Source: Chloroflexota bacterium (GTDB lineage Bacteria; Chloroflexota; Dehalococcoidia; GIF9; UBA5629). Taken from it: DNA of 7,682 bases. Shown piece after piece: positions 1-5,147 of the stretch. The stretch lies in assembly GCA_026389675.1 (NCBI GenBank), contig JAPLHJ010000174.1:1-7682 (forward strand). Direction: 5' to 3'. The notes under the pieces were generated by a model that was given only the letters and a program-made list of their open reading frames with translations, made no database searches and was not told where the DNA came from. Position 1 is the first letter of the stretch, and each line of letters starts with the position of its first letter. The position numbers and the translations under genes are program-made.

Positions 1-981
1 CCTGGTGATGAATATTATGTAGTCAACCCTCTCCAAATCTATATAATTGTCCGTGAAAGCTATATCCCGCCGCTTTACCATGGCACGGCCGTTGGACGTC
101 AGCGTGGAATCGAAGAAATCAACCTTGCCTGTTACCCGGTCCACGTGGACATTCTCAAGTATAGCCCTCGGGCTTATAGCGGCGGCATACAACAGCGGCT
201 GGGCTGCGGGTTCAAGCCCGTCCGTCTTCATATAGAAGGATTCTTCCGTTCCAATTGCGCTGCTGTCCGATTTCAATATAACGACATCGTCCTGCCGGAT
301 TATCACCCGCTCGGGCGGCCGCAGCCAGTGTGAATGGCAGGCCAGCGAGGTCTTGCCCGTGCCGCTCAATCCGAAGAGCAGGAAGCCCCTGTCTACAAGC
401 TTGCCGTCCTTCATAATGCGCAGGATCTTGCTGGCAGCATGCAGGCCCAGGTTCCCCTCCCTCTTGGCCCAGTACATTACCTGCCGCAACATGGCCTTTT
501 TGTTCTCGCCCTTATAATCGCTGCCCATGATAAGCGTCACTCCTGCCTCGGGGAAGACCAGCACCTTCTTTTCAGGCCAGTCCGGCACGGTGACCGTGAT
601 AAAGTCCGGCTCACCGGGCTCAGCGGGGAATAACGTGTTGCCCCACATCAGCGGTATACGGGGATATTCCGCATCGACATAAACACGGCACCTTTTCTTG
701 TATCCATCCTGCTGGCACATCACCCTGTCCAGCATAATCACATCTTTATTATTCAAATACGCGAGAACATCCTCCACGAGCCTGACATTCTCGTCTTCCA
801 GTTCACCCAATACGACTTCGGTAAACTTGGCTATCCTGTTGCGCACCCTTGTGGTCACAGCCAGGTTGCCGAATTCGGAAAGGATACCGCCATTTTCCAG
901 GGCTTTATCCCTCAATATGTCCTCGGAGGGATTATCAATAATTTTCCTGGGATGAAATTTTTTCCTGAAAATATCCAGCAT
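1..981 (-). CDS. pckA: ATP-dependent phosphoenolpyruvate carboxykinase-like protein, N-terminal 327 residues (3' end cut by window edge)
   Basis: The minus-strand reading frame is open from the ATG at 981 down to base 1 and gives 327 residues without a stop. ATP-type PEP carboxykinases interconvert oxaloacetate plus ATP with PEP, CO2 and ADP in the cytoplasm. Visible motifs in family order: a lysine pair (K161-K162) in a block like the E. coli GGEMKKGMF segment, a His (H181) at the metal-binding position of MHCSAN, the P-loop GLSGTGKT (204-211), the metal-binding Asp pair D231-D232, then EESFYMKT (246-253), ILENVHV (274-280) and a DF...T.NGR block (289-299). The P-loop lies about 44 residues earlier than in the 540-residue E. 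coli enzyme, so the N-terminal domain is short. Gln precedes the Asp pair and EES replaces EGG, so it is a divergent member. The start is supported by GGGAGG 5 nt upstream. The last catalytic Arg region lies outside the window. The gene is divergent from the aminomutase operon. The family call is firm; exact activity is not. Confidence 0.85.
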   Translation of the reverse strand, partial: MLDIFRKKFHPRKIIDNPSEDILRDKALENGGILSEFGNLAVTTRVRNRIAKFTEVVLGELEDENVRLVEDVLAYLNNKDVIMLDRVMCQQDGYKKRCRVYVDAEYPRIPLMWGNTLFPAEPGEPDFITVTVPDWPEKKVLVFPEAGVTLIMGSDYKGENKKAMLRQVMYWAKREGNLGLHAASKILRIMKDGKLVDRGFLLFGLSGTGKTSLACHSHWLRPPERVIIRQDDVVILKSDSSAIGTEESFYMKTDGLEPAAQPLLYAAAISPRAILENVHVDRVTGKVDFFDSTLTSNGRAMVKRRDIAFTDNYIDLERVDYIIFITR

Positions 982-986
982 GCTCG

Positions 987-992
987 CCTCCC
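987..992 (-). promoter_or_regulatory. Ribosome binding site of the PEP carboxykinase-like gene
   Basis: On the minus strand GGGAGG lies 5 nt upstream of the ATG at 981. This fixes that ATG as the start and explains why the protein begins so close to the conserved core. Confidence 0.7.
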
Positions 993-1233
993 GGCCGTGG
1001 ATTTATTTGCCCGCGATTTTGAAACAAATAGAGTATACCGCAACGGCGTTTTATCACATAATCGCGGGGATAACCCTCCGTCACTATTTTTCCTGCAACA
1101 AATAGCCGCATCACATAGTCTATTTCTTTTTTATACGCATATGCTTATAGCCCGTAACCCGCCCGAAAAAGCACCGAATTTTTCCATCGTAGATACAATT
1201 CAAAAAAATTTTGCAATTTTTTACCCAAAATAC

Positions 1234-1262
1234 TTGACATGATTTTCCATACATGCTATAAA
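1234..1262 (+). promoter_or_regulatory. Strong sigma70-type promoter for the kamA-like operon
   Basis: A perfect -35 box TTGACA (1234-1239) is followed by a 17 nt spacer and a -10 box TATAAA (1257-1262). A TG dinucleotide one base before the -10 box (1254-1255) makes it an extended -10 element. A-rich and T-rich runs lie just upstream. Transcription would start near 1269, leaving an A-rich leader of about 65 nt before the GTG start. This is the best promoter in the window and suggests robust, possibly housekeeping, expression of the operon. Confidence 0.75.
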
Positions 1263-1316
1263 AAACGCAAGGATAAAAAATACGATTGCCGCAAATAGGA
1301 AAAAATAACTGATTTT

Positions 1317-1323
1317 AAGGAGG
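1317..1323 (+). promoter_or_regulatory. Ribosome binding site of the kamA-like gene
   Basis: AAGGAGG is a full match to the Shine-Dalgarno consensus. It sits 11 nt before the GTG at 1335, which is longer than the usual 5-9 nt. No other in-frame ATG, GTG or TTG fits better, so the GTG start is accepted with a slightly stretched spacing. Confidence 0.6.
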
Positions 1324-1334
1324 CACAGCCCAAG

Positions 1335-2630
1335 GTGGCGCAAGCAACTACAACTAAACAAAAAGACTTATTCGAATTCTCTGCAGAAGAGGAACCTCCA
1401 GGTCACGCTGCTGTTGAAGTAGAAGAGCCTCCAAGCTTGCGCTTGCTGAGGAACAGGCAAAGGTTCTTCAGCAATGTGCCCGACGAGAACTGGAACGACT
1501 GGAAATGGCAGTTCCGCAACCGTGTCACCAGTATAGAAGAGCTTTCTAAACTAATCCCCTTATCTATCCGCGACCAGGTCAACATGACGCTGGTTACCGA
1601 GAAATTCCCCATCTCGATTACCCCTTATTATTTCTGCCTGATCGACCACGAGGATCCCTGCGATCCCATACGCAGGCAATCCATGCCTGCTTTCGAGGAG
1701 ATAGCGCTGGCCGGCATACTATCCGAAGATCCCCTCGAAGAGGAGCGGGACTCAGTGGTGCCCGGCCTGGTACACCGCTACCCCGACCGCGTGCTGATGG
1801 TCGTCACCGATATTTGCCCGATGTTCTGCCGCCATTGTACCCGCAAACGCGAGTGGAGGCATGGCAACTGGGTGCGCCCGCCTGAAGAGATAGACCGCAT
1901 GCTCGAATACATACGCGCGGACATACGCATAAGGGACGTCATCATCTCGGGCGGCGACCCGCTCACCCTCTCCACCAAACAGCTTGAGTGTATAATCAAG
2001 AAAATTCGCGCCATCGCGCATGTCGAGATTATCCGCATCGGCACCCGCGTGCCGGTGGTGCTGCCCCAGCGCATCGATGATGAACTATGCGCAATGCTCT
2101 CAAAATACGGCGCTATCTGGCTTAACACGCATTTCAATCACGCCAACGAGCTTACCGAGGAAGCCAAAGCGGCCTGTGAAAAAATTCTACGCTGCGGCAT
2201 ACCGGTTAACAACCAGTCGGTGCTGCTGGCCGGCGTCAACGATTCGGTGGAAAAACAGCTCAACCTTTGCCACGGCCTCCTCAAAGCTAAAATCCGCCCC
2301 TACTACCTCTTCCAGGCAGACGAGGTGGAAGGCACCGAACACCTGCGCACTACAGTGGAAAAAGGCCTGGACATCATCGAGGGCATGCGCGGGCATACAT
2401 CCGGACTGGCCGTTCCTACCTACGTCATCGACCTCCCCGGCGGGGGAGGCAAAGTGCCGCTGCAGGCCAGCTACCTTATATCACGCGAAGACGGAAAGCT
2501 GGCATTCAGGAACTACCTCGGCAAAATTTACCACTACCATAATCCCAAGCCGCAGGCTGCTACGGCGGCACGCAACGGGCGGCCGAAGGCCAGCAAACTG
2601 CAGATGCCACTGGAGCTGGTAGCCGTTTAA
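1335..2630 (+). CDS. kamA: Lysine 2,3-aminomutase (KamA) family radical SAM/PLP protein
   Basis: 431 residues from a GTG start. Family members use a [4Fe-4S] cluster, S-adenosylmethionine and PLP to move an alpha-amino group to the beta carbon; the type enzyme makes L-beta-lysine. The radical SAM motif is C161-x3-C165-x2-C168. SGGD (205-208) is the SAM-binding loop, and PGGGGK (368-373) supplies the PLP lysine K373. From recalled Clostridium subterminale numbering, the core aligns with a constant offset of 36: R170 matches R134, and D329 and D366 match the lysine-binding D293 and D330. In glutamate aminomutases those two positions are not Asp, so lysine or a close diamine is the likely substrate. 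The first 33 residues are a low-complexity acidic extension. The C-terminus lacks the Cys cluster that binds structural zinc in the clostridial enzyme, and its partner C268 is Ser304. It is the first gene of a four-gene block and ends 10 nt before the next. Family firm; substrate inferred. Confidence 0.93.
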   Translation: MAQATTTKQKDLFEFSAEEEPPGHAAVEVEEPPSLRLLRNRQRFFSNVPDENWNDWKWQFRNRVTSIEELSKLIPLSIRDQVNMTLVTEKFPISITPYYFCLIDHEDPCDPIRRQSMPAFEEIALAGILSEDPLEEERDSVVPGLVHRYPDRVLMVVTDICPMFCRHCTRKREWRHGNWVRPPEEIDRMLEYIRADIRIRDVIISGGDPLTLSTKQLECIIKKIRAIAHVEIIRIGTRVPVVLPQRIDDELCAMLSKYGAIWLNTHFNHANELTEEAKAACEKILRCGIPVNNQSVLLAGVNDSVEKQLNLCHGLLKAKIRPYYLFQADEVEGTEHLRTTVEKGLDIIEGMRGHTSGLAVPTYVIDLPGGGGKVPLQASYLISREDGKLAFRNYLGKIYHYHNPKPQAATAARNGRPKASKLQMPLELVAV

Positions 2631-2640
2631 TCAGGTCACC

Positions 2641-3633
2641 ATGCGGATCGGCCTGGCTTTCGACTTAAAAGACGATTTCCAGCCAGGCCAGAATATCCCC
2701 GAGGACGCATTTGAGGAATATGATTCCCTCGAGGTAGTAAATGCCATCGCCGGCGGCCTGCGCGCGCTCGGGCACGACACCATACTCCTCGGCGGAGGAC
2801 GTAAATTTATCTCCAAAATCCTCAAAAGCAAGGTAGAGTTCGTCTTTAATATCGCCGAAGGGCACGGCAGCCTGCGCAGCCGCGAGGCCCAGGTGCCCGC
2901 CATACTGGAGATGCTGGATATCCCCTATTCCGGCTCCGACCCCCAGACCCTCGCCATTACCCTGGATAAACCCCTCGCCAAACGGCTTGTCGGCGCCGCT
3001 GGTATTGCCACACCTGCATGGCTGTTAATCGGCTCACCCCAGGCTCTCAAGGCCGTTTCCGCCGACGATTTCCCCCTGCCGGCCTTCATCAAACCGGCTT
3101 TCGAAGGCTCCAGCAAAGGCATCCGGCTGACATCCCGTGCCGATACCGCTGCCAGGGCAAGGACAATAACGCGTCAATTGCTGGCTAAGTACAGACAGCC
3201 CGTGCTGATTGAGAAATACATCGAGGGCGATGAGGTAACGGTAGGAGTAGTGGGCAACGCTCCCCCTGTTATCGTTGGTATTATGCGTGTGCTGCCACGC
3301 AGTAAATTCAGGAGCTTTGTTTACTCGCTGGAGGTCAAGCGGGACTGGCGCAACCTGGTTGACTATGAATGCCCGGCCAGGCTCCCCAAAGCTGTGATCA
3401 AACGGATAACCGAAGCCAGCCTGGCTGCTTTTACAACGCTGGGCTGCCGTGATTTCTCACGCGTTGATTTCCGTGTGGCGCCGGACGGCACTCCCTATTT
3501 CCTTGAGGTGAACCCCTTGCCCGGGCTTAATCCCGAATCAGGCGACCTGCCCATCATGTCCTATAAAATGGGCTGGACTTATAACAGGCTTATCAGGTCC
3601 ATATTTGAATCCGCGCTTGCCAGATACGGGTGA
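2641..3633 (+). CDS. D-alanine-D-alanine ligase-like ATP-grasp protein 1
   Basis: 330 residues. ATP-grasp ligases activate a carboxylate as acyl phosphate and join it to an amine. An N-terminal preATP-grasp region (about 1-105) contains FNIAEG (69-74). It is followed by the ATP-binding elements FIKP (149-152), EGSSKGI (155-161) and EKYIEGDE (191-198), then RVDF (274-277) and the magnesium ligands E289 and N291 in FLEVNPLPGLNPESG. The Pro-Gly after the ExN motif matches the D-Ala-D-Ala ligase loop that forms the oxyanion hole. The Ddl signature GGxSxEHxVS near the N-terminus is absent; it is replaced by an acidic stretch (10-31). A peptidoglycan role is therefore not assured. The start follows AGG 5 nt upstream and lies 10 nt after the kamA-like stop, suggesting translational coupling. 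The substrate is unknown; ligation of the aminomutase product is inferred from context. Confidence 0.88.
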   Translation: MRIGLAFDLKDDFQPGQNIPEDAFEEYDSLEVVNAIAGGLRALGHDTILLGGGRKFISKILKSKVEFVFNIAEGHGSLRSREAQVPAILEMLDIPYSGSDPQTLAITLDKPLAKRLVGAAGIATPAWLLIGSPQALKAVSADDFPLPAFIKPAFEGSSKGIRLTSRADTAARARTITRQLLAKYRQPVLIEKYIEGDEVTVGVVGNAPPVIVGIMRVLPRSKFRSFVYSLEVKRDWRNLVDYECPARLPKAVIKRITEASLAAFTTLGCRDFSRVDFRVAPDGTPYFLEVNPLPGLNPESGDLPIMSYKMGWTYNRLIRSIFESALARYG

Positions 3634-3638
3634 CGCAG

Positions 3639-4625
3639 ATGAAAGTAGCTATTATATATAACGACCCTTTCACGGAACCGCAGGACTATTGCGGGGAAGA
3701 GGAGGCCATCACCGGCGTGCTTGAGGAGGTGGTGGCCGTCAAGAAGGCCATGCTGGAACTGGGACACGCGGTGGAGAAGGTGCCCCTGCGGCCTCCCCTG
3801 GAAACCGTGCCTGCGGCTCTTGACAATATAAAGGCCGACGTTATCTTCAACCTGTTCGAGGGGTTCGAGGATCTCCCGCATTCCGAACCGGTCGTGGCGT
3901 GCATGATGGAAGAGAAAGGCCTGCGCTTCACCGGCAACCCCTCCCATGCGCTGGCGCTAACGCTGGACAAAGCTGATTTTAAAGCCGTGCTGCATGCAGC
4001 CGGGGTAAGCACACCGTCCTTCCAGGTGCTCACCCCGGACACTGTAAGCAGTTTCAACCTTGTATTCCCCTGCATCGTTAAGCCCAGGGACGAGGATGCC
4101 AGCCACGGGCTTTCAGCGGAGAACATAGTGTGGAACAGGGAGCAGCTCGGTCTGCAGGTCGCGCGCATCAGCGGGCGCTTCCGCGGTTACGCGTTGGTGG
4201 AGGAATTCATCGATGGGCGTGAGTTCAATTCCTCCATCCTGGGCAACAGTGAGCACGAAGTCGTTGAGATCTCGGAGATAACCTACAGCCTGCCGCCCGG
4301 GCTGCCGCGCATTCTGACCTTCGAATCCAAATGGTTCGAAGAAACGGATTATTATAAGGGCACAGGTGTATGCTGCCCGGCCGAGATAAGCCCTGAACTG
4401 CGTGAGACTATAACAGCTATAGTCCGCTCCTCCTGCCGGGCAGCAGGCTGCCGCGGCTATGCCAGGGTAGACATGCGCCAGGCCTGCGACAGCAGCATTA
4501 AGGTACTGGAGGTCAACGCCAACCCCGACATCACGCCTGAACTTGGGATAGCCCGGCAGGCGGCGGCGCGCGGGATGGCGTATACTGAGTTGATACAGAA
4601 AATAATCGACCTCGCTCTGGAGTAA
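3639..4625 (+). CDS. D-alanine-D-alanine ligase-like ATP-grasp protein 2
   Basis: 328 residues from the ATG at 3639. A GTG at 3630 overlaps the previous stop codon and would add three residues (331 in all). ATG is preferred because MKVAIIYND is a typical beginning of the preATP-grasp fold. The gene is a diverged tandem paralogue of its upstream neighbour: FNLFEG (70-75) corresponds to FNIAEG, and the following LTLDK matches ITLDK. The ATP-grasp core shows CIVKPRDEDASHG (145-157), VEEFIDGREF (187-196), RVDM (276-279) and the metal ligands E291 and N293. The loop after ExN reads ANPDITPE instead of the Pro-Gly form of the first ligase, so the acceptor or donor pocket is probably different. It lies 5 nt after the first ligase gene (or overlaps it) and 4 nt before the GNAT gene. 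It probably performs a second ligation, or forms a heteromeric ligase with its neighbour. Exact substrate is unknown. Confidence 0.87.
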   Translation: MKVAIIYNDPFTEPQDYCGEEEAITGVLEEVVAVKKAMLELGHAVEKVPLRPPLETVPAALDNIKADVIFNLFEGFEDLPHSEPVVACMMEEKGLRFTGNPSHALALTLDKADFKAVLHAAGVSTPSFQVLTPDTVSSFNLVFPCIVKPRDEDASHGLSAENIVWNREQLGLQVARISGRFRGYALVEEFIDGREFNSSILGNSEHEVVEISEITYSLPPGLPRILTFESKWFEETDYYKGTGVCCPAEISPELRETITAIVRSSCRAAGCRGYARVDMRQACDSSIKVLEVNANPDITPELGIARQAAARGMAYTELIQKIIDLALE

Positions 4626-4629
4626 AACC

Positions 4630-5106
4630 ATGCCTGTTAAAATAAGGGGTATCCAGCCTTCTGACAAATCCCACATCATCAGGGTAACCGAGGAAACCAA
4701 GGCCTTTGTGCCCGATGAGCTGACCGTAGTCGAAGAGATTATCGATGAGTACTTCCAGGACCCGGAAGGTTCAGGCTACTACTTTCTAATAGCGGAACAC
4801 GACGGGAAGTTTGCCGGCTACCTCTGTTACGGCCCGACCCCACTCACACACGGCGCCTGGGACATGTACTGGTGCGCCGTCGCACCCCACCTGCATGGGC
4901 AGGGCATCGCCAGCAGTTTATTCACTATGGCCGCCGACCATATTAAAAGACTGGGCGGCCGGCTGATATTGATCGAGACCTCCTCCAACCCCAACTACAA
5001 GGCAGCCCGCTCCCTGTATATCACGCTCGGTTATAAGCATGTCAGCACCGTACCTGATTTCTTCAACCCCGGCGATAACAAAGAGACATTTTGGAAAGCG
5101 CTCTAA
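4630..5106 (+). CDS. GNAT family N-acetyltransferase
   Basis: 158 residues, one complete GNAT domain. These enzymes transfer an acetyl (or acyl) group from a CoA thioester to an amine. The acetyl-CoA pyrophosphate loop is in motif A, WCAVAPHLHGQGIASSLF (81-98), with HGQGIAS as the Q/RxxGxG/A-type turn. The beta-strand LILIETSS (112-119) and NYKAARSLYITLGY (122-135) form the usual C-terminal half, with the alkaline Tyr region intact. It is shorter than the beta-lysine acetyltransferases AblB/YodP (about 270 residues), so it is not that enzyme although it sits with an aminomutase. The start codon is 4 nt after the previous stop, and GGAG at 4619-4622, inside the end of the second ligase gene, is the ribosome binding site. 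As last member of the block it may acetylate beta-lysine or the ligated product. The acceptor is unknown. Confidence 0.88.
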   Translation: MPVKIRGIQPSDKSHIIRVTEETKAFVPDELTVVEEIIDEYFQDPEGSGYYFLIAEHDGKFAGYLCYGPTPLTHGAWDMYWCAVAPHLHGQGIASSLFTMAADHIKRLGGRLILIETSSNPNYKAARSLYITLGYKHVSTVPDFFNPGDNKETFWKAL

Positions 5107-5118
5107 TCGGCTTATAAT
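5091..5118 (+). promoter_or_regulatory. Possible promoter for the nucleotidase-like lipoprotein gene
   Basis: A perfect -10 box TATAAT (5113-5118) lies in the 41 nt gap after the GNAT gene. TTGGAA (5091-5096), matching 4 of 6 consensus bases, sits 16 nt upstream inside the end of the GNAT gene. Transcription would begin near 5125. The lipoprotein gene may thus be expressed separately from the biosynthetic block, although readthrough is possible because no terminator is visible. Confidence 0.5.
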
Positions 5119-5134
5119 ATGCTCAACCTTTTTC

Positions 5135-5141
5135 AAGGAGG
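5135..5141 (+). promoter_or_regulatory. Ribosome binding site of the nucleotidase-like gene
   Basis: AAGGAGG, full consensus, 6 nt before the ATG at 5148. It fixes the start and places the lipoprotein signal peptide at the true N-terminus. Confidence 0.75.
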
Positions 5142-5147
5142 GCCGCA

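Larger units (their letters stand above)
982..1334. other. Divergent intergenic region between pckA-like and kamA-like genes
   Basis: This is 353 bases without a convincing gene. It is much more AT-rich than the flanking genes, especially from about 1165 to 1315. The right side carries the promoter and ribosome binding site of the kamA-like operon. Just upstream of the -35 box, about 1198-1230, runs of A and T resemble an UP element. The left side must hold the pckA-like promoter. The best -10 candidate on the minus strand is TATACT (plus-strand 1032-1037), but no good -35 box is present at normal spacing. The words AACAAATAG (1023-1031, 1097-1105) and ATCACATA (1053-1060, 1110-1117) each occur twice in the same order and could be remnants of a duplication or operator half-sites. 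Confidence 0.6.

Noticed and set aside
47..955. Plus-strand open frames of 62-99 codons opposite the pckA-like gene
   Set aside because: The minus-strand frame carries the P-loop and other PEP carboxykinase motifs continuously. The plus-strand frames are fragmentary and match no family.
952..1242. A 96-codon plus-strand open frame covering most of the divergent intergenic region
   Set aside because: It begins inside the pckA-like gene, has no ribosome binding site, gives a low-complexity Phe/Ile/Asn-rich product and runs through the operon's -35 box.
2020..2622. A 200-codon plus-strand frame inside the kamA-like gene
   Set aside because: It is a +1 shadow of the aminomutase. The product is Ser/Thr/Arg/Pro-rich with no recognisable motif, while the true frame has all conserved residues.
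2641..4625. Calling the ATP-grasp genes ddl (peptidoglycan D-Ala-D-Ala ligase)
   Set aside because: Both lack the N-terminal GGxSxEHxVS signature, are paired in tandem and sit in an aminomutase operon, so no ddl symbol is given.
4113..4700. A 195-codon minus-strand frame opposite the second ligase and the start of the GNAT gene
   Set aside because: It overlaps two well-supported genes, lacks a ribosome binding site and has no recognisable domain.
4630..5106. Calling the GNAT gene ablB (beta-lysine N6-acetyltransferase)
   Set aside because: At 158 residues it is far shorter than AblB/YodP, and only the generic GNAT motifs can be seen.
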